A stretch of DNA of 64,000 nt, from contig SBGX01000010.1 of NCBI GenBank assembly GCA_006226425.1, positions 186,001 through 250,000 on the forward strand, in the 5' to 3' direction. This document shows, one piece after another, positions 27,213-35,596 of the stretch (positions are counted from its first letter, which is position 1; every line of letters begins with the position of its first letter). The notes beneath the pieces were generated by a model. That model was not told where the DNA came from. It saw nothing but the letters and a program-made list of their open reading frames with translations, and made no database searches. Position numbers and translations under genes: made by a program. This DNA comes from Bacteroidota bacterium (GTDB lineage: Bacteria > Bacteroidota > Bacteroidia > Flavobacteriales_D > Crocinitomicaceae).

Positions 27213-28019
27213 TCAAAATATTTCCAGCTCATACAGGAAAATCTCTCCCCCTGCCAAAAGGAAAATCCGCTTGTGTTGCACACTCATTGACTTCACCTTT
27301 TTCAATGGTAGTTCTACTTTCTTTTCCGATAGATCTTTGAGTGAAATGACTCTTAAAGCCCCGGCCTTTAGCAAGTAGACCTTCCCTTCCAGGATGCTTA
27401 GATCATCATACGCTCCCAGATGCACTTTACTGACAAAAGTTCCAAACAGGTCAAATTGATACAACCAGGACTTCGAATTCACAACATAAAGAAAACCATC
27501 TTCTTCCTCCATCCTTTGCACTTCTCCCAAATCCAGAATCCCTGAAGTATTATCGATCTGAATTGCTTGTTGTGACTGAGTTGCAATCAATCGAATCCTG
27601 GAGTTATCCTGATCGTACACCCAAATCTTGTCTGGTTGTACCGATGCACTTACATGGGTTGCATAATTAAGCCCCATTTCTGAGAGGTCGATTTCCAGTT
27701 CCTGTCTAGCCAGCGCATTATCGACGTAAAATAGCATTTGCTGCTGTTCTGAAAAAAGCAGAATTTTCATCGGATTTCGGACATCGATCTCGTTGAGACT
27801 CCCAAATCGCTTAAAGCTTTGTTCAAACAGCAATTTTCCCTGCTGGTCGTATTTCCGAATCAAATCTCCCTGAACACTATATAGTTGTCCGAGGTAATCC
27901 GGGCACCAGTAGTCATGTGCGGGAAATGGAATCTGGTACAACTTCTTCCACTCGATGGTATCCTCCTGTGCCTGCAGCATCAAGGGAAAAAACAAGACGA
28001 TCTGGAGTATCTTTTTCAC
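27213..28019 (-). CDS. Secreted protein of unknown function, possibly beta-propeller
   Basis: A 268-residue protein with a short signal peptide (MKKILQIVLFFPLMLQAQ). The mature part shows repeated strands with aspartate-rich turns (YLGQLYSVQGDLIRKYDQQG, PDKIWVYDQDNSRIRLIA), which suggests a propeller. As I remember, such proteins follow the GH3 gene in other Flavobacteriia. The GTG start overlaps the GH3 stop (GTGA), so translation is coupled. Confidence 0.65.
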   Translation of the reverse strand: MKKILQIVLFFPLMLQAQEDTIEWKKLYQIPFPAHDYWCPDYLGQLYSVQGDLIRKYDQQGKLLFEQSFKRFGSLNEIDVRNPMKILLFSEQQQMLFYVDNALARQELEIDLSEMGLNYATHVSASVQPDKIWVYDQDNSRIRLIATQSQQAIQIDNTSGILDLGEVQRMEEEDGFLYVVNSKSWLYQFDLFGTFVSKVHLGAYDDLSILEGKVYLLKAGALRVISLKDLSEKKVELPLKKVKSMSVQHKRIFLLAGGEIFLYELEIF

Positions 28020-29527
28020 TTGATGTACGGCTTTAGTTCATCTAATAAACTTCGATCATTCATCAAGCGCGGCACTTTATGTTGTCCTCCCAATTTTCCC
28101 TTGGAACGCAACCATTTTTCAAACGAGCCCCTTGGAACCGAGTGAACAAGCAGATTTTGCAGTACCATGTTTCCGGTTCGTTTGGCATCATAGTCTGAAT
28201 TGATTTTTCGCAGTTCCCAATCCAGGAGCTTATCAAACTCCGCAAGCTCTTCCGGTTCTTTGTCAAACTCAATGAACCATTCGTGGAAGCCGCTCTCCCC
28301 TCCTTCCAAATGTTTGGGTCCTACCGTAAAATCAACTACCCGTGCCCTGGTAACCCGACACACATTCGCCAAAGCACTTTCTGCATTCTCAACGATTAAT
28401 TCTTCTCCGAATGCATTAATATAACTTTTCGTCCTTCCACTTACCCGAAATCGAAAGGGTTCCGTGGAGGTAAACTGGATCGTATCTCCTACAATGTATC
28501 TCCAAAGTCCGCCATTCGTACTGATCACCATGGCATAATTCACTCCCTGCTCTACCTCATCCAATGTCTTAAAGACCGTTGAGTCCATACCTTGATAGTG
28601 TTCCATCGGAATGAACTCGTAGAACACGCCATAATCCAGCATCAGCAGCAATTCATTGGAACCCCTGACATCCTGAATTCCGAAAAACCCTTCCGAAGCA
28701 TTATATGTCTCAAAGTAATTCATCCCCTGTGCATCAATCAAACTGTTATAGGCGTCCCGATATGGTTCGAAACTAACTCCTCCGTGCAAAAACAGTTCCA
28801 GATTTGGCCAAACCTCCTTGATATTGTTTTTTCCGGTGTACTCCAGGATGCGCGACAACAACACCTGAGTCCAGCTCGGCACTCCGGCCAGGATGTACAC
28901 ATCTTCCTCAATGGTTTCACGAACCATTTTCTCCATTTTCTCCTCCCATTCAGAGAGCAAGGCTGTTTCTTTGGATGGCGTCCTCCTAATTTCTGCCCAC
29001 CAGGGCAGATTCTTAAGAATGATGGCTGATAAATCCCCATGATAGGAATCCATCCCCAATTGATTCACCTGCGCACTCCCTCCGACAATCAAATGTTTTC
29101 CATTGTACAGTTTGCAATTCGGAAAATTCTCGTAGTACAGGGCTAATAGGTCCTTCCCCCCTTTGAAGTGACACTCGAACAGGGAATCTCTTGTCACCGG
29201 GATAAACTTACTTCGATCAGAGGTGGTTCCGGATGACTTGGCAAACCATTTTGTTTCGCCAGGCCACAGCAAATCCTTTTCTCCGCGCATCATGCGATCC
29301 ACAAAAGGTTTTAAGGTATCATAGTCAGACAGTGGGACCCGATCGCGAAATTGCTCATAGCTACGGAGTTCACGAAAGACCCATTTTTTACCGAATTCCG
29401 TTTCAACGGCGGTGGAAAGAAGTTGCTGTAAGAGCTCGTGTTGGACGTCAACAGGGTATTTGCGGAACAGATCAATCTGATGAATCCGCTTCTTCATTCT
29501 CCAGGCAAAAATGGAATTGAATGGCAT
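28016..29527 (-). CDS. GH3 auxin-responsive-like acyl-adenylating protein
   Basis: A 503-residue ANL-superfamily protein. It carries the phosphate-loop SSGTTSDRSKFIPVT, the second motif YNASEGFFGIQD, and the hinge region YIVGDTIQFTSTEPFRFRVS. Plant GH3 proteins conjugate amino acids to hormone acids. Bacterial members are common in Bacteroidota but have no settled substrate. It is followed by a coupled secreted protein and preceded by a 32-residue membrane peptide gene on the same strand. Confidence 0.85.
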   Translation of the reverse strand: MPFNSIFAWRMKKRIHQIDLFRKYPVDVQHELLQQLLSTAVETEFGKKWVFRELRSYEQFRDRVPLSDYDTLKPFVDRMMRGEKDLLWPGETKWFAKSSGTTSDRSKFIPVTRDSLFECHFKGGKDLLALYYENFPNCKLYNGKHLIVGGSAQVNQLGMDSYHGDLSAIILKNLPWWAEIRRTPSKETALLSEWEEKMEKMVRETIEEDVYILAGVPSWTQVLLSRILEYTGKNNIKEVWPNLELFLHGGVSFEPYRDAYNSLIDAQGMNYFETYNASEGFFGIQDVRGSNELLLMLDYGVFYEFIPMEHYQGMDSTVFKTLDEVEQGVNYAMVISTNGGLWRYIVGDTIQFTSTEPFRFRVSGRTKSYINAFGEELIVENAESALANVCRVTRARVVDFTVGPKHLEGGESGFHEWFIEFDKEPEELAEFDKLLDWELRKINSDYDAKRTGNMVLQNLLVHSVPRGSFEKWLRSKGKLGGQHKVPRLMNDRSLLDELKPYIK

Positions 29528-29586
29528 AAATAAGTTGTTCTTTTAAGTCGAAAAAGAAACAACTAAGACCCCTACGTTATCTCGTC

Positions 29587-29685
29587 TTAGCCCCAGATCA
29601 AGATCGACGCGATAACAGCCAGTGCTACGATTGTGTAGATAAAACCTGCGGCTGCTGTTGATTGCTCAAAAAAATTATCTGACAT
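29587..29685 (-). CDS. 32-residue single-span membrane peptide
   Basis: A short frame (99 bases with stop) encodes a peptide beginning MSDNFFEQSTAAAG and ending ASILIWG, with one hydrophobic span of about 18 residues. Support comes from a perfect TATCTTTG -7 box 15 bases upstream, an ATG start and the charge pattern. The box would otherwise have no gene to serve except GH3, which lies 59 bases past this stop. It may be co-transcribed with GH3. The family is unknown to me. Confidence 0.6.
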   Translation of the reverse strand: MSDNFFEQSTAAAGFIYTIVALAVIASILIWG

Positions 29686-29700
29686 TTTCAAATTTTTGTC

Positions 29701-29708
29701 CAAAGATA
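29701..29708 (-). promoter_or_regulatory. Putative -7 box TATCTTTG for the 32-residue peptide gene and GH3
   Basis: On the minus strand TATCTTTG ends 15 bases before the ATG at 29685. No TTG is placed at -33. Confidence 0.5.
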
Positions 29709-29764
29709 TAAATTTTTGAATGACCTGTCCGAATTCCTTTCTCAAATTTTTCTACTTTTATCAC

Positions 29765-30772
29765 ATGATCCGTGAACAGGTTGACCTCAAGCCGTATAAC
29801 ACTTTCGGAATTAGTGTTCCCGCCAAATTTTTCGCCACTTTTCAAGATACCAATCAGCTCCGTGAGTTGATTGAGCAGAAAAAACAGGAAGAACTTCTGA
29901 TCCTGGGGGGAGGAAGCAATCTCCTTCTCACCAAAGCCTTCAAGGGCCTGGTTCTGAAAAATGACCTACAAGGCATTGAACTCCTTTCGGAAAATGATTC
30001 CGAAGCTATTCTTCAGGTTGGCGGCGGAGTTGTTTGGCACGACTTTGTGCTTCATTGCATTGAACGGGAACTCGGAGGTGTCGAAAACCTGTCCCTGATT
30101 CCCGGGAGTGTGGGAGCCAGCCCCATGCAAAACATTGGAGCTTACGGGGTAGAGATCAAAGATGTGTTTGACCATTTAGAAGCTTTTCATATTGCCAGCG
30201 GAGAAATTCATCGTTTCGATCATCAAGATTGTGCTTTCGGATATCGGGAAAGCGTTTTCAAGCGAAAATTAAAGTCTCAATACGTTATTACCAAAGTGGC
30301 CTACCGTCTTTCCAAAAAACCGGTATTGAATACCTCTTATGGAATGATTGAGCAAGAGCTGGAACGCATGCAAATAAATCAGCCAGGCATTCGAGACGTC
30401 AGTAATGCAGTCATTGCCATTCGAAGCAGCAAACTCCCCGACCCCAAAAAGATGGGGAACGCCGGTAGCTTTTTCAAAAATCCGGTCATTCCGAAAGAAC
30501 ACTTTGAACAATTGGTAGGTGAGTTCCCTGAAATCCCCTCTTATCCGATCGATGCTCAGTCGGTGAAAGTCCCGGCGGGTTGGCTGATTGAACGAAGCGG
30601 TTGGAAAGGCCGAAACTTCGGAAACTTTGGAGTACATGAAAAACAAGCCTTGGTTCTGGTCAATTATGGTGGTGCCCTCGGTCAGGAAATTTATGATCTC
30701 TCCGAACAAATCATGAGCGATATCGAACAAAAATTCGGTATTCGCCTGGAACGGGAGGTGAATATTCTTTGA
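29765..30772 (+). CDS. murB: UDP-N-acetylenolpyruvoylglucosamine reductase
   Basis: An FAD enzyme that makes UDP-MurNAc, the second committed step of peptidoglycan synthesis. From the ATG at 29765 it has 335 residues beginning MIREQVDLKPYNTFGIS, which matches the usual MurB N-terminus. Motifs include the FAD-binding ILGGGSNLLLT, SLIPGSVGASPMQNIGAYG, MGNAGSFFKNPV, and VPAGWLIERSGWKG. An upstream ATG frame adds 15 residues and is unlikely. A TACTTTTA sequence ends four bases before the ATG, a degenerate -7 box if real. Confidence 0.95.
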   Translation: MIREQVDLKPYNTFGISVPAKFFATFQDTNQLRELIEQKKQEELLILGGGSNLLLTKAFKGLVLKNDLQGIELLSENDSEAILQVGGGVVWHDFVLHCIERELGGVENLSLIPGSVGASPMQNIGAYGVEIKDVFDHLEAFHIASGEIHRFDHQDCAFGYRESVFKRKLKSQYVITKVAYRLSKKPVLNTSYGMIEQELERMQINQPGIRDVSNAVIAIRSSKLPDPKKMGNAGSFFKNPVIPKEHFEQLVGEFPEIPSYPIDAQSVKVPAGWLIERSGWKGRNFGNFGVHEKQALVLVNYGGALGQEIYDLSEQIMSDIEQKFGIRLEREVNIL

Positions 30773-30794
30773 ATTGGATTAAGATAATCAGTCT

Positions 30795-30825
30795 AAAAAG
30801 CGGCTTGAGTTAACCTCAAACCGCT
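30795..30825 (-). terminator. Terminator of the minus-strand run ending at 30868, facing murB
   Basis: The stem AGCGG-TTGAG/CTCAA-CCGCT has one mismatch and a TTAAC loop. It is followed on the minus strand by TTTTT. It can also fold in the murB transcript but has no T-run in that direction. Confidence 0.65.
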
Positions 30826-30867
30826 ATTACTAATCTGTCATGCTTACTTTGGTCGTTTCCTCCTGTT

Positions 30868-31314
30868 CTATTCTGTTTGCACCGCCATATCGGCAATAAT
30901 CTGCCATTTATTCTCAGGGCTTAGAATCAATAAAAAAGTGACCCATTGTCCTCCTTTCTCTGCTCTCAATTCAGCCCTGACCGTGGCAGAATGCTCCGCC
31001 ACATCGATACTGCTATACCTGATCCAGTATTTCGTTCCTCCGATGACTTTCTTGGCAATGAGTCCGACGTAGTCTTCTGCTCGAAGAATCGATGTTTTAT
31101 CAGCCGTTGGGTATCTGTTGGCTATTACCCGGAATTCCGGATGCAATATTCCCTCATACATCGAGACATTTCGTTCTTCGCCTGCCCGGACGAATGTTTC
31201 GATCACATTTTTGATTTCCTTTTCCGTTTTCATTTGTTCCTTTTTAGTTTGAGATAAACTGACTCCTGAGCCAAAGCATAGTGCCGTAACAAGTACCATT
31301 GGTATCCATTTCAT
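30868..31314 (-). CDS. Secreted NTF2/DUF4440-like protein
   Basis: The ATG at 31314 gives 148 residues with a signal peptide (MKWIPMVLVTALCFGSGVSL, ending SQ). The mature part has the NTF2-like pattern: EIKNVIETFVRAGEERNVSM, HPEFRVIANRYP, and C-terminal strands VTFLLILSPENKWQIIADMA. Such folds bind small molecules or serve as enzymes, and no specific role can be read here. A -7 box and a Crp-type palindrome precede it. Confidence 0.7.
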   Translation of the reverse strand: MKWIPMVLVTALCFGSGVSLSQTKKEQMKTEKEIKNVIETFVRAGEERNVSMYEGILHPEFRVIANRYPTADKTSILRAEDYVGLIAKKVIGGTKYWIRYSSIDVAEHSATVRAELRAEKGGQWVTFLLILSPENKWQIIADMAVQTE

Positions 31315-31338
31315 AATTTTTAATTTTAAATGATGGAT

Positions 31339-31346
31339 CAAAAGTA
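31339..31346 (-). promoter_or_regulatory. Putative -7 box TACTTTTG for the NTF2-like gene
   Basis: On the minus strand TACTTTTG matches TAnnTTTG and ends 24 bases before the ATG at 31314. The likely transcription start is near 31333-31335. Confidence 0.55.
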
Positions 31347-31367
31347 CCGGGCCTAAAACGGAAAATC

Positions 31368-31383
31368 TGTGACGAAAATCACA
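31368..31383. promoter_or_regulatory. Crp-type palindrome TGTGA-N6-TCACA
   Basis: TGTGA and TCACA are separated by six bases, identical to the E. coli CRP consensus. The centre lies about 40-42 bases upstream of the start inferred from the TACTTTTG box, the class II activator position. A Crp/Fnr-family gene begins next to it at 31397. Binding by that protein is inference. Confidence 0.5.
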
Positions 31384-31396
31384 AAATGAAAAGCAG

Positions 31397-31975
31397 CTAC
31401 TTTTTGGCTCTGATTCTGCTCAACGTCTCTCTTGCCAGGCCCAGGTATGAAGCCAGATACGTCAGAGGTATGGCATTCAAAAGCTTTGGACGATACTCTT
31501 CCAGGTATCTATACCTTTCTTCCGGTTTCAATGATTGAAGGACATGTGATAGTTCATTTTGACCGGCTAAAAGGTGCTCCAACAGTTTGCGGCCTAACTT
31601 CTCGTACGAAGCGGACTGTTCGTATAGATTAAGCAACTGTTGCCTGTCTAAATGATAACTTTCGGTCGCATCCAGGGCAATGAGATTTTTGGTTGAATGA
31701 CTTTGTGTCGTCAGGCTTTTCAGTTCATTGGCAAATTCACCGGGCAAAAAGAAGTTTTGATACATTTCCTTGCCGTCGATCAGCTCAAAAAGTCCAACCG
31801 TCCCCGAGATCACAAAATAAATCCCATAATTGTAATTTCCGGCTTCTAACAGGCATTCCTTTTTTGAAAAAGATTTGTACTCACAAACTTTCAGGAAATC
31901 TGAAAATTCTTCATCGGTCAGGACATGGTATTTATCCAGCGTCCTGCGAAGTATTATTTCATTTTCCGAATACAA
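31397..31975 (-). CDS. Crp/Fnr-family transcriptional regulator
   Basis: A 192-residue protein with a cyclic-nucleotide-binding-like beta-roll (YFVISGTVGLFELIDGKEMY, FFLPGEFANELKSL) and a C-terminal winged helix (IPLTYLASYLGLARETLSRI). Bacteroidota members often lack effector residues, and here the phosphate-binding Arg/Ser motif is not evident. The start is a TTG, because no ATG lies in frame after the preceding stop. The Crp-type palindrome is just beyond its 3' end and another palindrome lies about 105 bases upstream. Confidence 0.85.
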   Translation of the reverse strand: MYSENEIILRRTLDKYHVLTDEEFSDFLKVCEYKSFSKKECLLEAGNYNYGIYFVISGTVGLFELIDGKEMYQNFFLPGEFANELKSLTTQSHSTKNLIALDATESYHLDRQQLLNLYEQSASYEKLGRKLLEHLLAGQNELSHVLQSLKPEERYRYLEEYRPKLLNAIPLTYLASYLGLARETLSRIRAKK

Positions 31976-32080
31976 ATTGTCGTTTTCTTTGGGGCTAAGT
32001 TAACGATGTTTTCTCTACTTTTTTATGCAAATCAATTTCCTGCGCCCCATTATTCTTAGTAAGAACCTAAGAGATACAAA

Positions 32081-32097
32081 GTTGATGTTACATCAAC
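32081..32097. promoter_or_regulatory. 17-base palindrome GTTGATG-TTA-CATCAAC
   Basis: Perfect 7-bp arms around TTA, between the SRPBCC gene and the Crp/Fnr gene. TTGAT/ATCAA recalls Fnr half-sites but the spacer is five, not four. It lies beside CAACTTTG, a one-off -7 box on the minus strand. It could be an operator for the downstream regulator gene. Confidence 0.4.
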
Positions 32098-32098
32098 C

Positions 32099-32959
32099 CT
32101 ATCTTGATACAGCCGGCGGCTTCTGGTCATTGTTTTCCCCCATCTTTTCCTGCCAATTGTCGAGCAGTTCTTCCGCTGTCCTACTAAATTTTCCTCTTAA
32201 CAGTGGATGAAGTAGGTAATTATGAAACTTCTTTCTGTATTCGAATTCAAAGAACATGATCACTCGTGTCTGTGAGGCATCAATTTCTTCCATTTCCCAG
32301 GTTCCCTTCAGATATTTAAACGGGTAAGGATAATCTGGAGCGTTGGTATTCACTTCAAAGGCATATTCCTTTTCTTCTCTCCATAAAGAGCAGGTTTCAG
32401 TCCATTGATCTTTCCCATGACTACAAGCACGAACCATGCCGACTCCATCTCCCGAAATAATTTTCACATCGTCAATATTGGGAGCGACTGTGTGATACGC
32501 CGCCACATCAGAAATGATCTTCCAGACATGCTTCTTGTCTGCATTCACTGCTCTTTCAAAGCGCAACTGTTTGATTTCCCCAATTCCCTGATTGTCCACC
32601 TGGGCCAATGCTTTCGTCTGATTGATAGCCATGAATAGTACTAACAAGGCGACTACCCCAATCACAGCGCTTCCTATTTTTGAAATTTCAACCGATTGAA
32701 AAATTAATAGTACGGTACTAGCGACTACCCAAATAAAATCCTGCAGAATGATGAGGAGTACGCCTGATGGTTTTTGCCTTTTTACTTCATAAACCAGGGT
32801 CAAAGTGAAAAACAATAAGGCCGCCCCGATCCCCCAAAAGACCGTGGTATTTGAAACATCAAACAGATCGGCGATTGACCTATTAAATGCAATGAGGACA
32901 ATACCGGACAAACCTGAAAACAGCGCGTTGATTCCAAGTGATTTTTGCAATTGATTCAT
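32099..32959 (-). CDS. Four-helix membrane domain fused to an SRPBCC (START-like) domain
   Basis: A 286-residue protein. The first 115 residues hold four hydrophobic segments (for example GLSGIVLIAFNRSIADLF, GIGAALLFFTLTLVYEV, IGSAVIGVVALLVLFMAINQ). From about 130 a polyketide-cyclase/SRPBCC domain follows (FERAVNADKKHVWKIISDVA, PYPFKYLKGTWEMEEID). The domain would bind a hydrophobic ligand at the membrane. It is flanked by two Crp/Fnr genes on the same strand. Function is unknown. Confidence 0.75.
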   Translation of the reverse strand: MNQLQKSLGINALFSGLSGIVLIAFNRSIADLFDVSNTTVFWGIGAALLFFTLTLVYEVKRQKPSGVLLIILQDFIWVVASTVLLIFQSVEISKIGSAVIGVVALLVLFMAINQTKALAQVDNQGIGEIKQLRFERAVNADKKHVWKIISDVAAYHTVAPNIDDVKIISGDGVGMVRACSHGKDQWTETCSLWREEKEYAFEVNTNAPDYPYPFKYLKGTWEMEEIDASQTRVIMFFEFEYRKKFHNYLLHPLLRGKFSRTAEELLDNWQEKMGENNDQKPPAVSR

Positions 32960-33015
32960 CTCTTAAACTTTTCAGCAAAGTTCAGCGATGCAAATCAACT
33001 TTCTCTTGACAAATG

Positions 33016-33621
33016 TTAAGAAATCGAGTTCGCGTGATTTTTCCTCAATCGACTCAACGATTCGGGTGTAATACCGAGCATTGAAGCAATGTATTGAAGG
33101 GGAACATGCTGGAAGAGTTCAGGTTCTTCCTTCATCAGGTTTTGAAACCTTTCACTCGCGGTTGTATGCAATTGCGCAAACATGCTTTTTTCTAACAGAG
33201 CGAAGGAATGGGCCAACAATTTATTATCAAACTCGAGCCATTTGGGTTCTGTCTCACATAGTTTGAAGTGCTTTTCCCTGTTGATCACATGAAGTTTACA
33301 ATCTGTTATTGCCTGGATATTCCAAAAATTGCTCGTTTGAAACACGAAACTCGACAAAGAAGTGATGAATCTTCCGCTACTTCCCATCCAAAAGGTAATT
33401 TCTTTGCCATCTACGACGTCGTACATCCGTAAAAAACCAGCTTCTATAAAAGCCATTTCCCGACAGGTCGTCCCGGATTTAAGAAAAAAGTCTCCCTTAT
33501 TTATCTCAATCGTTTCAAACATAGACAAGATCTGTTCCATAGATCCATCGTCAATCATGACCTGATTCGAAATACAGTTTTTTAATTGTTCCACCTTTTC
33601 GTTTTTTGTTGTCTTGGCCAA
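33016..33621 (-). CDS. Second Crp/Fnr-family transcriptional regulator
   Basis: A protein of up to 201 residues with the beta-roll (INKGDFFLKSGTTCREMAFI, EAGFLRMYDVVDGKEITFW) and a C-terminal helix-turn-helix (VPLQYIASMLGITPESLSRL). The longest frame begins at a TTG; a later ATG (MIDDGSMEQIL, residue 22) is an alternative start. It lies 16 bases after the lipoprotein gene on the same strand. It is paralogous in type, but not close in sequence, to the regulator at 31397. Confidence 0.83.
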   Translation of the reverse strand: MAKTTKNEKVEQLKNCISNQVMIDDGSMEQILSMFETIEINKGDFFLKSGTTCREMAFIEAGFLRMYDVVDGKEITFWMGSSGRFITSLSSFVFQTSNFWNIQAITDCKLHVINREKHFKLCETEPKWLEFDNKLLAHSFALLEKSMFAQLHTTASERFQNLMKEEPELFQHVPLQYIASMLGITPESLSRLRKNHANSIS

Positions 33622-33637
33622 ACCAGCAAACCTTCAT

Positions 33638-34237
33638 TTAATGGCTGTAATCGTCCTTCCTTTTTGCTTCAATGATCATTGTTTCTATCACTGACTTTTT
33701 GTCAATTTCTCCGTTTGGCTCAAATAGGAACGAATCGCCATCTGCTGTCTTCTTAAAGGGCCAGACTGGTGAATCATCCTGCTGGATGAAGTAAACGGTA
33801 AATCTGGAAACCTTACTTTGTAAATCTTTAGGCTGAAAATACACCCGACCATTATGCGGATCCATTTGAGGAGCAAAATCCGGGTAGATTTTTTCGATTT
33901 CCTCTATAGTCATGCCTACCCTCACTCCCTTGATCGTTGAAAATTTGTCCGAATAAATTTCCGTTATCTCCGCTATCTCTTGCACTGCTGAGACCTTCAC
34001 CAAAACATCTTCTCCATCGATTATGTCAAAGCCTAAGGCTCCTTTGTGCTCTTTGGTCTCAAAGTGGACCTTTACCTCCTGTTCTAATAGTGAAATTGAT
34101 TTTCCAATCTGTACAACACCGACTCCCTTTTGATCGATGACCCAATACTCTTTTGCTTCAATCGGATTTGATTCGGTATTCGTACACGAAAAAAGAATAG
34201 AAATGAGGGCTAATGAAATAAGAATGTATTTGTTCAT
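33638..34237 (-). CDS. Lipoprotein of unknown function
   Basis: The 199-residue protein has a lipoprotein signal (MNKYILISLALISILFSC, Cys18). The mature part has a repeated strand-helix pattern with KGVGVVQIGKSISLLEQEV and IKGVRVGMTIEEIEKIYPDF. This G-x-x-x-G-x-S/T unit recalls DUF1131-like lipoproteins. It probably sits on the periplasmic face of a membrane. The role is unknown. Confidence 0.65.
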   Translation of the reverse strand: MNKYILISLALISILFSCTNTESNPIEAKEYWVIDQKGVGVVQIGKSISLLEQEVKVHFETKEHKGALGFDIIDGEDVLVKVSAVQEIAEITEIYSDKFSTIKGVRVGMTIEEIEKIYPDFAPQMDPHNGRVYFQPKDLQSKVSRFTVYFIQQDDSPVWPFKKTADGDSFLFEPNGEIDKKSVIETMIIEAKRKDDYSH

Positions 34238-34356
34238 TGCTGATCGAATTAATTATTGGGGTAGTCATCTTTCTCGAAGATAAGAAAAAGGGAAGGACAT
34301 GTTGTGCTAAAGAAAGCTCGTTTAACACTTTTTACGGATTCCTTTATTGTCGAATC

Positions 34357-34857
34357 TCATTCAAAGGTGTTTCTAATTTCAAATTTGCCCGAATTCCAAA
34401 AAAATGTTCTGACTGCGTTGTCTGCTTCTCCAAAGCCCTTTCCATGTACCAGAAATTTTCTCACTCCGTGGTATTCCAATTGAGATACTGCGATCACATA
34501 GCCACAGTCATCCTGAATGATTTTAGGGCTCCCATCTTTGTTTTGAATAATTACGATGAGGTTCCCGCAGTTTCCATGATGTCCAACACAACTGCTTGTT
34601 TCCATGATAAACCATTCTTCCGAATTGCAGAGGGGGTAAAAAATGGTGTTCTCTTCATTCAGATACTTCGACGAACATTTTTCTTCTACGGCATCTAAAG
34701 ATTCTTTGTAGGATTCATCCCCAGCCATGGCCTTTAAGGCAATTTTCTTATAGACTTCAAATGAGTCGAATGCTTCGGCATCTTCCGTTTGGGCCATTGA
34801 TCCCTCTGAGAACACGAGCATTAAAAAAAGGATTCCTAAACTAAATAATTTGTTCAT
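34357..34857 (-). CDS. Secreted protein of unknown function
   Basis: The ATG at 34857 gives 166 residues with signal peptide (MNKLFSLGILFLMLVFSEG, ending SMAQ). This ATG overlaps the stop of the preceding gene (ATGA), which supports it over an upstream in-frame start. The mature part is acidic with several cysteines (EEKCSSKYL, ETSSCVGHHGNCGNLIV, DDCGYVI), possibly disulfide-bonded. No family recognised. Confidence 0.6.
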   Translation of the reverse strand: MNKLFSLGILFLMLVFSEGSMAQTEDAEAFDSFEVYKKIALKAMAGDESYKESLDAVEEKCSSKYLNEENTIFYPLCNSEEWFIMETSSCVGHHGNCGNLIVIIQNKDGSPKIIQDDCGYVIAVSQLEYHGVRKFLVHGKGFGEADNAVRTFFWNSGKFEIRNTFE

Positions 34858-35576
34858 CTGTATCCGTCCTCGATTAAAATACCATTTATATCCCAGGATC
34901 GAAAATGCACTTTCTTTCCCTTTCTTTTCTTTTCCCATAATTGCGCTTTTTGTCCATTTTCATAGAATAAAATGGTCGTAAAAGAGTATTTGGTATTCAG
35001 TTCCATTCCATTACTATCTACAGCCGTTCCATTTTTCCAAAACACAGCTTGGTCATTCCAAAAACACCATCCGTTCTTAATCAGGATACTGTCAGGGTAA
35101 ATCGTATCTTCTGGAGCTGAACAATTAATTCCATATCCTTTTCGACTACGATGAAAATAAGTTAGTTTTCCTGCCTTATTCCAATTCCGGTGTTTCGTTT
35201 TTCTCCAGGAAGTTCTTCCTTTGGCAAGCAGAACACCCTCCTCTGTCATGTCCTTGAATTTTATACGCCTTCCGTTGTCTTTGTACCAGGCTATTAACTC
35301 TCCGCTCCTACTATACTTTTGTCTAAGGACTGCCTTTCCATTCACAACCGAATCAAATTCTTTTAAGCTCCCATTTTCATAAAAGCTCTTACAATAACCG
35401 TGCATAATGCCGTTCAAATAGGTGCATTCGATATATGTTGAACTGTCATTGAAGTAGGTCCTGGTTGTATCGTATTGCGAAAATAAGATGATCGGAAAAA
35501 GGATCGCAAAGAATAGAATCGTGCGATTTTGGTTTACCCTGATCAATTCCCTATAATGTTTTGCAACTATGTTCAT
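34854..35576 (-). CDS. Secreted MORN/YwqK-like repeat protein
   Basis: About 240 residues from the ATG at 35576, with an N-terminal hydrophobic signal (ILFFAILFPIILFSQ). Repeats of the YwqK/MORN-variant type follow: YLNGIMHGYCKSFYENGSLK, YSRSGELIAWYKDNGRRIKF, WNKAGKLTYFHRSRKG and FYENGQKAQLWEKK. Such repeats are found in antitoxin-like and surface proteins. An in-frame TTG 27 bases upstream overlaps the preceding gene and is less likely. Confidence 0.65.
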   Translation of the reverse strand: MNIVAKHYRELIRVNQNRTILFFAILFPIILFSQYDTTRTYFNDSSTYIECTYLNGIMHGYCKSFYENGSLKEFDSVVNGKAVLRQKYSRSGELIAWYKDNGRRIKFKDMTEEGVLLAKGRTSWRKTKHRNWNKAGKLTYFHRSRKGYGINCSAPEDTIYPDSILIKNGWCFWNDQAVFWKNGTAVDSNGMELNTKYSFTTILFYENGQKAQLWEKKRKGKKVHFRSWDINGILIEDGYR

Positions 35577-35596
35577 TTTTTCTCTCAATATCGTTA

